Below are positions 1-8,446 of a stretch of 64,000 nt of DNA, in pieces. Each line of letters opens with the position of its first letter. Positions within the stretch are counted from its first letter, which is position 1. The notes beneath the pieces were generated by a model that was given only the letters and a program-made list of their open reading frames with translations, was not told where the DNA came from and did not search any database. The stretch spans positions 186,001 through 250,000 of the forward strand of contig NZ_CP107836.1 in NCBI RefSeq assembly GCF_036346615.1, read 5' to 3'. A program made the translations under genes and the position numbers. The DNA comes from Streptomyces sp. NBC_00523. Its GTDB lineage: Bacteria > Actinomycetota > Actinomycetes > Streptomycetales > Streptomycetaceae.

Positions 1-1
1 G

Positions 2-172
2 CCCGGGAGCTGGGATCCCGCCTCGCCGAAAGCCGATCCGGCCAAGGTCGCCCGCCGCGACAAGTGCGCCATTCCTGCCCAGGTGGGCCACGTCGAAAAG
101 TGGCAGCTGGCCCTCGACATGATCGACGAGACGCGGCACTGGGGCATCGACGTGCCCCGGGTCATCGCCGCA
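2..172 (+). pseudogene. IS701-family transposase fragment (internal piece)
   Basis: The frame open from base 2 reads WDPASPKADPAKVARRDKC, then HVEKWQLALDMIDE and WGIDVPRVIAA. This is the stretch of IS701-type DDE transposases just before the second catalytic aspartate. It is cut by the window edge on the left and loses homology after about base 172, where the expected D-x-G-Y-G motif is missing. It is therefore a truncated, non-functional remnant. Confidence 0.7.
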
Positions 173-463
173 CCGCTGCGAGCCTCACGACCTGGAGCAG
201 GACGAGACGGTGGCAGTGCCCAGGCCAGGCCGCTGGTTCCCGCACCCGCGGGGCACCTGAAACGACGGACCCTGGAAGACCAGGCATTGCGCCCCCGGGG
301 GCCGCGCAGGTCAATGGCTGTATGAAGCAGGCGCCTTTCGACATGGCGCCCGACGGGTTCTCGATACTCTGCTGGCCTGGCGGAGGCAGACGAGGCCACC
401 CGGCTGGACTCTCGTCATCCCCGCCACCAATCCACACACCCGGTCGGCAACGAATCATTCTGC
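173..463. other. no gene recognised
   Basis: Short overlapping frames only, with no recognisable protein. This is probably IS701 flank and decayed sequence upstream of the STAS gene. Confidence 0.4.
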
Positions 464-790
464 ATGAGCCCGCTTAACATCACACCGGACGAAACCCCCG
501 CCGGCCCCGCACTGCACGTGGCTGGCGAACTCGACTACGCAAGTTCCGCCGCCCTGAGCCTTAGGACCGAGGCTCTTCATCTCTCCCCAGGGCAGCGCCT
601 GATCGTCGACCTGTCAGGTGTGAACTTCTGCGACTCCACCGGCATCACCGCCCTCCTTGCTGCCCGCCAGCACGTGCAAGCGGCGGGCGCCACCCTGATC
701 TTGGAGGCTGTGCCGACGCACCTGATACGCATCTTCACCCTGACCGGCCTGGACCAGGTCTTCACATGTCACCCCGGTGACCCAGCTTGA
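464..790 (+). CDS. STAS-domain anti-sigma factor antagonist
   Basis: This 108-residue protein is a single STAS domain, the usual size for SpoIIAA/RsbV-type antagonists. The chain runs LHVAGELDYASS, then LIVDLSGVNFCDSTGITALL, and ends on the TLTGLDQVF helix. The serine in CDSTG matches the residue that cognate anti-sigma kinases phosphorylate. In this family the unphosphorylated protein binds the anti-sigma kinase and frees a sigma factor. No kinase or sigma gene lies next to it, so it is an orphan that would have to work with a partner encoded elsewhere. The ATG at 464 is the only sensible start, but no strong ribosome binding site precedes it. Confidence 0.85.
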   Translation: MSPLNITPDETPAGPALHVAGELDYASSAALSLRTEALHLSPGQRLIVDLSGVNFCDSTGITALLAARQHVQAAGATLILEAVPTHLIRIFTLTGLDQVFTCHPGDPA

Positions 791-941
791 CAGTTCGGTG
801 AGGCGTTCGGACCGCGGGTTCTGGCCGGGCGGCGATCCGCTGGGCCACGTCGATCCCTACTGTGACCCGCCTACTGCAGTGGGGTCGACGACGCGGTCGA
901 ACAAGCCCGGGCCCCCGCAAGGCACTACTTGATACGCGGCG

Positions 942-1125
942 GAACCCTTCGCTGGGCTGCTTGCGGAAGCCGGGCGCACCGGGGAAGCCGTCACCCCCAC
1001 CTGGCTCAACATCGCCTTCCTCCTGCTGGCCGCGCTCCTGATCGCCCGCTTCCTGCGCACCGGCGGCAGGGACATGCTGAGCATGATGGGCGGATCACCC
1101 AGTCCCCGGCAAGGGCAGTCCTAAG
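942..1125 (+). pseudogene. membrane-protein C-terminal remnant
   Basis: An open frame without a start reads FAGLLAEAGRTGEAVTPTWL, then a hydrophobic segment NIAFLLLAALLIARFL, then RTGGRDMLSMMGG and a stop at about 1125. It looks like the last transmembrane helix and basic tail of an otherwise lost integral membrane protein. The family could not be fixed. The rest of 791-1287 holds no gene I recognise. Confidence 0.35.
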
Positions 1126-1287
1126 CCGTGTCCGGAAAGTCCCGCCGTTGCCCAGCCCGGAGGGCGTAAGCCCTTGTCGCCCACGAGTGCCTCCGGCAGC
1201 CCACCGGAATCACGATCTCCCTGGGCGAACCACGCTCAGCGATAGTGACGGTTCCCCCGGCCTTCCTCTTAGGGCCCGGCGAGGCAC

Positions 1288-1324
1288 AAATTTGGACTGT
1301 GCAAAGATTGCATAGCCCAAATTT
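1288..1324. promoter_or_regulatory. nested palindromic operator upstream of ClC gene
   Basis: Two inverted repeats share nearly the same centre. The outer arms are AAATTTGG (1288-1295) and CCAAATTT (1317-1324). The inner arms are TGCAA (1300-1304) and TTGCA (1308-1312). The block is strikingly AT-rich in a GC-rich region and sits just upstream of the chloride transporter. A dimeric regulator site is the natural reading; the regulator is unknown. Confidence 0.55.
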
Positions 1325-1383
1325 TTGAGTGCTCGCCTATGACCGCACACTCGCGCGCCGACGCAGAGGAAGAGAGGGAGCCC

Positions 1384-3162
1384 GTGACCAGTTCTTTCGC
1401 GACCACGAGTACGGACACCGCAATGTCTCGGTCCCCCCTTCGCGGGATGCTGGGGAGCGCTCCACTGGGTCTGATGGTGCTGGCCGTAGCCGTCGGTGCG
1501 GGCGCCGGTGCCGGATCCATCGTGTTCCGTTGGTGCATCGAGACCTTCACACGCTTCTTCTCCGGTCACACGGACTACGCCTCCGACCCCGGCAGCCCAC
1601 ATCCACATCTGGCCTGGCTGGGCCCGGGCTTCGTGGTGCTGGCCCCGGTGGTCGGCGGTCTGCTGTACGGACCACTGGTGAACCGGTTCGCCAAGGAAGC
1701 GCGGGGCCACGGCGTCCCCGAGGTCATGGTGGCGGTCGCCCAGCGGGGCGGGCGCATCAGCCCCAAGGTCGCCGTCGTCAAGACGCTCGCCTCCGCACTC
1801 ACCATCGGCTCGGGGGGATCGGTGGGCCGGGAGGGGCCGATCGTCCAGATCGGTTCCGCGCTCGGCTCGACCCTCGGACGCGTGACGAAGGTGACGGAGG
1901 GCCGGATGAAGCTGCTGGTCGCCTGCGGCGCGGCCGGTGGCATCGCGGCGACGTTCAACGCCCCCTTGGCCGGTGTCTTCTTCGCCATGGAGCTCATCCT
2001 CGGCGCCTTCAGCGCGGAGGCGTTCGGCGCGGCGGTCCTCGCGAGCGTCACCGCCAGCGTGATCGGACGCGCGGCCTTCGGCGACACCGCCTTCCTCGAC
2101 CTCCCCGCGTTCCACGTCGAGCACCTGGGCCAGTACGGACTGTTCGCGGTGCTCGGTGTCATCGCGGGTGCGGTAGGTGTCGGCTTCGCCCGCATCCTGT
2201 ACGCGATCGAGGACGCGTGCGACTGGGCATGGCGCGGGCCGGAATGGCTGCGCCCGGCCGTGGGCGGCCTGGCCCTCGGACTGGTCCTTCTCGCCCTGCC
2301 CGAGATGTACGGCGTCGGATACCCCGTGCTCCAGCGGGCCACTGAAGGTGGATATGCCCTCGGCTTCCTGCTCCTGCTGATGGCCGGGAAGATGGTGGCA
2401 ACCAGCGTGACGATCGGAATCGGCGGTTCGGGTGGGGTCTTCGCACCGAGTCTGTTCATCGGGGCCATGCTCGGGGCCGCCTTCGGAGCAGCGGCCGGCG
2501 ACGTCATGCCCACGACCGCCGGCGCGGTCGGCGCCTACGCCCTCGTCGGCATGGGCGCCGTATTCGCCGGCTCCTCGCGGGCACCGATCACGGCGGTGGT
2601 CATCCTGTTCGAGCTCACCGGTGAGTACACGATCATCCTGCCGATGATGCTCGCCATCGTGCTGGCCACGGCCACCAGCCGAGTCCTCTCGCACGAGACG
2701 ATCTACACCCTCAAACTACTCCGACGCGGCATAGACCTGACCCGCCCCGCACAAGGAGCGCAGATCGGTGGGCAGCAGGTCGCCGACGTCATGGAGGCAC
2801 TCCCCCGAACCGTGCAGGCGAACAGCCCACTGAACGAGGCGTCAGGACTGCTCAGCCTATCGGGCCACGGGGCTCTCCCGGTCCTCGACGAGACGGGCGC
2901 CTACCTCGGGGTGGTCACGGCCCGGGCGGCGGCCGAGGCCCTCGCCCAGCAGCCGTCGGACGCCCCGACCGTCGTACGCCAGATAGTGGAACCGGCGCCC
3001 CGCGTCACCACGAACGACTCACTCGCCTCCGCGATGAAGAAGCTCGTCGACGTGTCCGGCACGGGGCTACCGGTGCTGGACGACCAGAGCGGCAGACCTC
3101 TTGGCTGGCTCAGCCATCAAGGAACGCTGCGCGCCCTGTCAGCCGTCCGGACGGTTCGGTGA
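1384..3162 (+). CDS. ClC-family chloride channel/antiporter with CBS domains
   Basis: A roughly 590-residue integral membrane protein of the ClC family, which moves Cl- (and related anions), often in exchange for H+. Signature loops are present in order: GHGVPE near the first conserved helix end, then GSGGSVGREGPIVQ with the gating-type glutamate in REGP, then GIAATFNAPLAG and GGSGGVFAPSLF. The glutamate favours an H+-coupled exchanger. A C-terminal cytosolic region carries two CBS-like repeats (ADVMEALPRTV onward and RQIVEPAPRV onward), expected to sense nucleotides. GTG 1384 is chosen because GAGGGAG precedes it; the upstream in-frame ATG at 1339 has no ribosome binding site but cannot be excluded. 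A nested palindrome lies upstream, suggesting regulated expression. Confidence 0.92.
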   Translation: MTSSFATTSTDTAMSRSPLRGMLGSAPLGLMVLAVAVGAGAGAGSIVFRWCIETFTRFFSGHTDYASDPGSPHPHLAWLGPGFVVLAPVVGGLLYGPLVNRFAKEARGHGVPEVMVAVAQRGGRISPKVAVVKTLASALTIGSGGSVGREGPIVQIGSALGSTLGRVTKVTEGRMKLLVACGAAGGIAATFNAPLAGVFFAMELILGAFSAEAFGAAVLASVTASVIGRAAFGDTAFLDLPAFHVEHLGQYGLFAVLGVIAGAVGVGFARILYAIEDACDWAWRGPEWLRPAVGGLALGLVLLALPEMYGVGYPVLQRATEGGYALGFLLLLMAGKMVATSVTIGIGGSGGVFAPSLFIGAMLGAAFGAAAGDVMPTTAGAVGAYALVGMGAVFAGSSRAPITAVVILFELTGEYTIILPMMLAIVLATATSRVLSHETIYTLKLLRRGIDLTRPAQGAQIGGQQVADVMEALPRTVQANSPLNEASGLLSLSGHGALPVLDETGAYLGVVTARAAAEALAQQPSDAPTVVRQIVEPAPRVTTNDSLASAMKKLVDVSGTGLPVLDDQSGRPLGWLSHQGTLRALSAVRTVR

Positions 3163-3516
3163 GGACACCTGGACGTTCATGCCTTCGCTGGTGGGACGTG
3201 ACCCACACCGACGCCACCTACGAGCGAACCGCGCAGCGACCGGTGCCCTGCCAGCGCATTGAACGGACGCCCGACCCCGATTCGTACGAACCTGGTGGTC
3301 GCACGTTGAATCTCGATGACTTGTCAACTGCTCGGGACCGCTGGGCTGGCTTGGGAGTTGAGGAGCTTCTGCGGCGGCCCTGAGGACCGGGAGCTGCCAT
3401 GGTGCGAGGGCACCACGTTCGGGTGACAGTCCCACGAGGGCAGGGCGTCGGAATCGACCCGGGCCCGAATGATCACCTGTCCTGCATCCCCGGTCGTGAT
3501 GAAAGTCAGTGATCCC
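3163..3516. other. no convincing gene between ClC and TCTP-like genes
   Basis: A 74-codon frame ends at 3383 with TLNLDDLSTARDRWAGLG, which reads like the tail of a protein, but I recognise no family and no ribosome binding site. The rest probably holds the leader and promoter of the TCTP-like gene; no clear -35/-10 pair was found. Confidence 0.3.
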
Positions 3517-4026
3517 GTGAAGATCTACAAGGATGTCCTCGGCTACAACAAGGACGAACTGTTCAGTGATGCGTTCCCCATCGAGGAACTCCCCGCTCTG
3601 TACGCGGTGACCGCCAAGATGGTCACCAGTGACCTCTCGGTCAAGATCGGTAACGGGTCTACCAGGAGCGCGGAGGGGGAGGATGACAGCGAGTACGGAG
3701 CCGGCACGATCCAGGTGATCACCCTGGTCGATTCCCACCGGTTACAGCGGACTGCGTTCGACAGGAAGAGCTACCTGACCTACCTGAAGGGCTACCTGTC
3801 GCAGGTCGAGAGCCACCTGAGGGAGAACGCACCGGGCGAGGTGGAGGAGTTCAAGAAGAGTGCGCAGGAAGCGGCCAAGGCCATGGTCGCCGACTTCGAC
3901 AGCTACGACTTCTACCAGGGGGAGAACCTCGACGGCGACGGCAGGGTGGCCTTCGCCCGCCCGGTCGCGAACGACACGTGGACCTTCAACTTCTGGAAGC
4001 ACGGCGTGCGAGCCGACCAGCACTGA
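3517..4026 (+). CDS. TCTP-family protein (translationally controlled tumour protein homologue)
   Basis: From GTG 3517 the product is 169 residues, against 167-172 for yeast and animal TCTP. It begins MKIYKDV-like, as TCTPs do (M-I-I-Y-K-D), followed by DELFSDAF. An acidic loop IGNGSTRSAEGEDD sits at the place of TCTP signature 1 (human GGNASAEGPE). The central helical hairpin HRLQRTAFDRKSYLTYLKGY closely parallels yeast Tma19. The C-terminal signature 2 is present as YDFYQGENLDGDGRVA, and the chain ends FWKHGV, as in fungal members. Longer starts (ATG 3469, ATG 3499) add residues without TCTP similarity; GAAAG at 3501 is a weak ribosome binding site. Eukaryotic TCTPs are abundant cytosolic proteins linked to growth control, translation factors and stress. 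The role in a bacterium is unknown. No partner gene is adjacent, and base composition matches the surroundings. Confidence 0.85.
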   Translation: MKIYKDVLGYNKDELFSDAFPIEELPALYAVTAKMVTSDLSVKIGNGSTRSAEGEDDSEYGAGTIQVITLVDSHRLQRTAFDRKSYLTYLKGYLSQVESHLRENAPGEVEEFKKSAQEAAKAMVADFDSYDFYQGENLDGDGRVAFARPVANDTWTFNFWKHGVRADQH

Positions 4027-4039
4027 CTAACGGCGCCGC

Positions 4040-4240
4040 CCTTCACACCACCCCGCTTCCCCCTCGCAGCGATGGCTGCTGGTGGGGGCGGGGCCGGGGT
4101 GTAGAGGCGGCCATCGAGGAACATGGCCCACAACACGTCGACGCGGCGGCGGGCCAGAGCGAGGACGGCCTGGACGTGACGGAGCCCCTCGGAGCGCTTA
4201 CGCAGGTAGAAGTCCCTGGAGAAGCCGGGTCCGTGGAGCC
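4040..4240 (-). pseudogene. IS110-family transposase C-terminal fragment
   Basis: On the minus strand a frame reads GFSRDFYLRKRSEGLRHVQA, then LARRRVDVLWAMFLDGRLYT. This is the conserved C-terminal end of IS110/IS116/IS902-type transposases. The catalytic DEDD and serine regions are absent upstream (4240-4660 is scrambled), so the copy is dead. The rest of 4240-4659 has no gene I can support. Confidence 0.6.
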
Positions 4241-4659
4241 CGCCGCGCCGGCCGTGCAAATGCTGCGCCGGACCCGCCCGACGACGACGGCCAGGAGCAC
4301 GAGCTGCTGCCCGACGCCGCCCGGCGAAGTTCACCGCCTCGCACGCGAGCGGCGCCGCGCGCCGGCCTCGCTGCGGAACGCCTGCCGACCATCCCAGTTG
4401 CCGACGACGGGCCGTTGTCACGGCCCGCCGGGCGCCGGGCCCTGGGCACCGGACCCGCCGCGCCTGCGGCGGTGACCACAGCGGCCGGGGCTGGCACGAG
4501 TGACCCCGCGCCGGCCCCGGCCGCTGTTCCGCGCTGCGGAGTGCTTCGGAAGCTGGTGCGTACGAATACCTGGTCGTCGTGTTCATGTCCACCTCGCCCC
4601 GGCGCATCGCCGGGTGGGCTTTCATCCAGGCAGGCGGGTACAGGGGCCAGCGACGGCCG

Positions 4660-6846
4660 TCAGTCCTCGTCGAACTGCGCCAGTTCGATCGTGTACAGGC
4701 GCCGCTTCTTGGGCCAGGTGCCGGTCTTGGGGTCCACCCGACTGTCGGCGCATACGGCGAAGACTAGATTGCCCAGGCAGCCGGTCCACAGGAGGTAGCT
4801 CTCCGGCACGGTGCGGACCGGGCCCCGCCGGCCTGTCGCGGGGTCGATACGCAGCAGCTTCACGCCGGCGGTAAGGACTTTGGCAATCAGCGGCGAGTCG
4901 GTGGCCGCCGCGGCCGCCGTGCCGGTGGTCGAGACGAACTCGTACAGGTCCTTGTGCCGCCAGCGTTCCTTGCCGTCTCGTGGGTCGAGGCCCACAAGGT
5001 AGCCCTCCTTGGCCTTCGCGTCGTACGCGTTGCCCACCACGGCGCCGCCCATGAGGACACCGCCGAAAAAGTCCTTTGGCGCGGACCACATCCTCCTGCC
5101 GTCCGTGGCCGACCACGCACCCTGCGCCCCAAGCAGCAGCCGGTGTTCCGGCACGACCCGGACGTCACCAAGGTCCCTATACGTCGTAACGAACCTTCCG
5201 TCCGAGGTGTCGAGGACGGTCAGTCCGGAGCCGCCGCTGAAGAAGGCCCGGCCGTCCACCGCGCCGACGAACGAGCGCTCGTCGCTCCCGCCTTCGGACG
5301 AGGCGTGCTGCCAGGTCCACAGCTTGCTCCCGGCCACCGGATCGAGTGCGATCCAGGCGCGCTCCTTGTCCCGTACGAACAGCAGCCCGCCCCCCGACTC
5401 CAACGAGGTGACCAGTGCAAGGTCTTCCTCCAGCATGTAGCGCCAGCGCTCTTCGCCCGTGGAGTGGTCAAGCGAGTAGACGTACGGCCCCAGGCCCACG
5501 TAGACGCACTCTGGAACCAGGACCGGAAACACACCACCCGATACGTCGTCGTCGCCGAGCGGCTCGAAAGACCAGCGGACCTCCCCCGTATCGGGCTCGA
5601 GGCAGCGCAGCTCTCCACCGTTCGCGGTGACGTACAAGGTGTCCTTGGTCATCGGGTACGTCGCGTCGATGTCGTCCGAGCCCCGCCAGCGCTCCTCCCC
5701 GGTCCTGACGTCGTACGCGACGAGGGAGTCGTCACCGTTCTGCCCCGTGATCACTGCCGAGTCGGCCACGGCGGTCGGTATCCGGAGCGTCTGCTTGCGC
5801 CAGCGATATGTCGCCTCCCCGCCGCCATTACCGTTGCCGGAATCCCCGTCAAGGACATTCGGTACTACGACGATCGCAGTCGTGGAAACAGCCACGAGGC
5901 CAACTGCCCCGACCAGCAATGTCCGCCGGGACACCGGACGCTCCGCGGGGCTGGCGGCGCGCGGCAGGGCAGCCGGTATCGGGGGTGCCAGGGGCCGCCC
6001 CGTCGTCTCCTCCGCCCCCAGCTCCCGCGCGATCGCCCCGAGCCGCGCCACAGTTGCGGCGGCAGAGTCGGGGCGGTGCTCCGGGGACTTGGAGAGCAGT
6101 TCGGCGACCAGGAGGTCCAGGTCGACTGGCACTCCGGGCCGGTGCGCGGAGGGCGGGTCGGGGACTTCCTGGGCATGGGCGACGATCTGGGCCAATGCGT
6201 CCCGGTCGCCGAAAGGCGGCTTTCCGGCCAGGAGCTGGTGGAGCAGACAGCCCAACGAGTACAGATCGGAGGCCGGCCCCACCTCCTCCCCTCGCGCCTG
6301 TTCTGGTGACATCCAGGGCGCGCTGCCCAGTACGCCACCTGCCTGGCTGAGCCGGTCCAGGCCGAGATCGCGGTGGAACCAGGCGATGCCGAAGTCGAGG
6401 ACACGGACCGTGCCATCCGGGCCGAGGACGGCATTCGCGGGCTTGATGTCGCGGTGGACGATGCCCGCGCCGTGCGCTGCCTCCAGGGCAACGCAAATCT
6501 GCCGGGCCCAGTCCACGGCATGCACAATAGCGGGCGGGCCCTCGGCGGCCAGGACCCGGTCGAGAGCGCGGCCCGGAGCGAGGGCCATGACAATGAAGAG
6601 CGTGTCACCATCCTGGCCGAAGTCGTGCACGGTAACAACGTGTTGACTGTCTGACAGCCCCGCCGCAGCTCGCGCCTCGCGCTCGAGCCGGGCGGCGGCC
6701 TGCTCGGTGACGCCAGGCCCGGCGACGGTCTTGACCGCGACCTCCCGGTGCAGCACAAGGTCCTCGGCCAGCCACACGACACCCATCCCGCCCTCGCCGA
6801 GCCGCTCGGTCAGCCGGTAGCGCCCTGACAGCACGGCCTCCGCCAC
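4660..6846 (-). CDS. membrane Ser/Thr protein kinase with PQQ-type beta-propeller sensor
   Basis: A Hanks-type kinase of about 728 residues. The N-terminal lobe has GEGGMGVVW and the lysine of EVAVKTV. The catalytic loop is HRDIKPAN and the activation segment starts DFGIAW, so all key residues are present. A proline-rich juxtamembrane stretch leads to one membrane helix (LLVGAVGLVAVSTTAIVVV, around residue 310). The C-terminal half is extracytoplasmic and built from PQQ/WD40-like blades (VAYDVRTGEERWR, VYSLDHSTGEERWR, VGLDPRDGKERWR), a probable ligand sensor. GTG 6846 is preferred because GGGGAGGGA lies 3 bases upstream; an in-frame ATG at 6879 lacks a site. It is transcribed alone and no substrate gene is adjacent. 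The kinase assignment is firm; the signal sensed is unknown. Confidence 0.9.
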   Translation of the reverse strand: MAEAVLSGRYRLTERLGEGGMGVVWLAEDLVLHREVAVKTVAGPGVTEQAAARLEREARAAAGLSDSQHVVTVHDFGQDGDTLFIVMALAPGRALDRVLAAEGPPAIVHAVDWARQICVALEAAHGAGIVHRDIKPANAVLGPDGTVRVLDFGIAWFHRDLGLDRLSQAGGVLGSAPWMSPEQARGEEVGPASDLYSLGCLLHQLLAGKPPFGDRDALAQIVAHAQEVPDPPSAHRPGVPVDLDLLVAELLSKSPEHRPDSAAATVARLGAIARELGAEETTGRPLAPPIPAALPRAASPAERPVSRRTLLVGAVGLVAVSTTAIVVVPNVLDGDSGNGNGGGEATYRWRKQTLRIPTAVADSAVITGQNGDDSLVAYDVRTGEERWRGSDDIDATYPMTKDTLYVTANGGELRCLEPDTGEVRWSFEPLGDDDVSGGVFPVLVPECVYVGLGPYVYSLDHSTGEERWRYMLEEDLALVTSLESGGGLLFVRDKERAWIALDPVAGSKLWTWQHASSEGGSDERSFVGAVDGRAFFSGGSGLTVLDTSDGRFVTTYRDLGDVRVVPEHRLLLGAQGAWSATDGRRMWSAPKDFFGGVLMGGAVVGNAYDAKAKEGYLVGLDPRDGKERWRHKDLYEFVSTTGTAAAAATDSPLIAKVLTAGVKLLRIDPATGRRGPVRTVPESYLLWTGCLGNLVFAVCADSRVDPKTGTWPKKRRLYTIELAQFDED

Positions 6847-6949
6847 TGGTCCCTCCCCTTCGCTCCGCAACCCACCCATGTATGTACGCCGTCACAAGTT
6901 CCCGCGGTTGCACGCTACGGGAGAGACGAGGTGGATTGGGGCAAACCAA

Positions 6950-7078
6950 TGAGCAACGAGCCTTTTCCGTGACGTCGCAGTGGTGGAGGAGTCGGTCGAT
7001 GGCGGTGGCCAGGACCTCGTCGCCGAAGGCCTGGCCCCACTCGCTGAAGGTCTTGTTCGTGGTCGCAGTCGGCGTCAA
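6950..7078 (-). pseudogene. istB: IstB-like (IS21 helper ATPase) C-terminal remnant
   Basis: The minus-strand frame reads TTNKTFSEWGQAFGDEVLATA, then IDRLLHHCDV, the conserved C-terminal part of the IS21 transposition helper IstB. The Walker motifs are missing because the upstream part is gone, and the frame breaks again near 7080. It marks the edge of a decayed IS21 element next to the intact IS3 insertion. Confidence 0.65.
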
Positions 7079-7189
7079 GGCTGTGGAGGATGACGGTGAA
7101 CCGGGTGGCGGTGTAGGCGACCAATCAAATAGCCGACATCGTGAAGACTGCCCTCGTGAAGCTTCCCCGTGATCTTGGACACTCGATGG

Positions 7190-8077
7190 CTATGCCGCGA
7201 GGGTGTGTCGGTGCCGTTGGCGGGTCTCGGCCGGGGTGAGGTAGCCGAAGAACTTGTGTCTGCGCAGTCGGCGCCGGTTGTAGAACGTCTCGATGAAATC
7301 GAAAACGTCGGCACGGGCGGTGGCCCGGTCAGGCCAGACGCGGGTGCCGATCTCTTCTTTGAGCAGGGCCCAGAAACTCTCCGCGGCGGCGTTGTCGAAG
7401 CAGGACCCGGTGCGTCCGCAGCTCTGGCGGAGTTCCAACTCCCTTATTCGGTTCTGGAATCGGGTCGAGGTGTACTCGCTGCCGCGGTCGCTGTGGATCA
7501 CGCAGCCGGGTTGCAGTCCACCGCGGCCGTGGGCCATGCCGAGTGCATCGACGACGAGATCGGCCCGGTGGTGATCGGCCATCGAGTAACCGACGACCTC
7601 GCGGGTGGCCAGGTCGAGCCAGCAGGCGAGGTAGAGCCAACCCTCGCCGGTGGGCAGGGCGGTGATGTCGCCGACCAGTTTCGTGCCGGGCGTCTCGGCG
7701 TGGAATTCGCGGCCGATCAGGTCCGGTGCCGGCCTGGCCTTCCTGTCCGCTCGTGTCAGCGAACGGCGCTTGCGGCGGGTCACGCCCTGGATGTCGTGCT
7801 CGCGCATGAGACGGGCGACCCGCTTACGGTTCACTGCCCGTCCCAGACGCCGCAGTTCGGCATGGACGCGCGGGACGCCATAAGTCTGGCGCGAGCCGAC
7901 GTGGATCACGGTGATCTCGTGCACCAGGGCCTGGTCGGCGGCCCGGCGGGCGGCCCGGGGCTTTGCCGCGGCGAGCCAGGCATAGAACGAGGAACGGGCC
8001 ACCTTGAGCAGGCGGCAGAGGAAAGCGACGCCGTGGGTGGTCTTCTCCGCCTCGATGAACGCGTACGTGTCGTTCAC
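7190..8077 (-). CDS. IS3-family transposase OrfB (DDE catalytic subunit)
   Basis: A 295-residue integrase-core protein. The DDE triad is seen as VGDITALPT, VIHSDRGSEYTS and FWALLKEEIG. An N-terminal HTH_21 region (SFYAWLAAAKPRAARRAADQ) and the C-terminal FYNRRRLRRHKFFGYLTPAE are also typical of IS3 OrfB. The GTG start at 8077 overlaps the OrfA stop. In this family OrfB is normally made as an OrfAB fusion by -1 frameshifting. The gene appears intact, so the element may still be active. Confidence 0.9.
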   Translation of the reverse strand: MNDTYAFIEAEKTTHGVAFLCRLLKVARSSFYAWLAAAKPRAARRAADQALVHEITVIHVGSRQTYGVPRVHAELRRLGRAVNRKRVARLMREHDIQGVTRRKRRSLTRADRKARPAPDLIGREFHAETPGTKLVGDITALPTGEGWLYLACWLDLATREVVGYSMADHHRADLVVDALGMAHGRGGLQPGCVIHSDRGSEYTSTRFQNRIRELELRQSCGRTGSCFDNAAAESFWALLKEEIGTRVWPDRATARADVFDFIETFYNRRRLRRHKFFGYLTPAETRQRHRHTLAA

Positions 8078-8373
8078 CGATCGCTCTCCTTCGCGAAGAA
8101 GACCGCGGCTTTTCGCAGGACCTCGATCGTCTTGGCCTGCTCGGCGTTCTGCCGACGCAGGCGCTTGAGCTCCTCGCGCTCGGCGGTCGTGAGTTCTCCC
8201 GGGGCGCCCTCGCCACGGTCGGCCTTGGCCTGGCGGTACCAGCCGCGCAGGGACTCCGAGCTGATGCCGAGCTCCCGGGCGACGGCGGTGACCGTCTTGC
8301 CCGTGGAGTCGACGAGCGCAATGGCGTCCCTCTTGAACTCCGCGGTGTACCGCTTCGTGTACTTGCTTCCCAC
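8074..8373 (-). CDS. IS3-family transposase OrfA (DNA-binding subunit)
   Basis: A 99-residue protein with the HTH motif of IS3 OrfA: YTAEFKRDAIALV, then TVTAVARELGISSESLRGW, followed by a leucine-rich coiled coil (REELKRLRRQNAEQAKTIEVLR). It binds the element ends. Its stop overlaps the OrfB start. Confidence 0.9.
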   Translation of the reverse strand: MGSKYTKRYTAEFKRDAIALVDSTGKTVTAVARELGISSESLRGWYRQAKADRGEGAPGELTTAEREELKRLRRQNAEQAKTIEVLRKAAVFFAKESDR

Positions 8374-8446
8374 CTGGTGCTACTTCCTCTGGAACCTCAG
8401 GTCCCAGTCTCCAGGTGTCCACGACCAAGGGGAAGGTTCATCGTCC

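Larger units (their letters stand above)
7162..8435 (-). mobile_element. IS3-family insertion sequence
   Basis: A complete element of about 1.27 kb. Imperfect 21-bp terminal inverted repeats are visible: 7162-7182 (CTTCCCCGTGATCTTGGACA plus C) and the complement of 8415-8435 (CTTCCCCTTGGTCGTGGACA plus C), matching at 18 of 21 positions. Between them are OrfA and OrfB with the usual overlapping arrangement. The flanking bases show no clear target duplication, so the original site may have rearranged. Confidence 0.8.

Noticed and set aside
1210..2694. 494-codon minus-strand frame
   Set aside because: Antisense shadow of the ClC gene; highly charged low-complexity translation with no motif.
3469..3516. 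longer start codons (ATG 3469, ATG 3499) for the TCTP-like protein
   Set aside because: The extra residues have no TCTP counterpart and no ribosome binding site precedes these codons; GTG 3517 gives the family's normal N-terminus.
4954..6309. 451-codon plus-strand frame
   Set aside because: Antisense to the kinase gene; no domain recognised.
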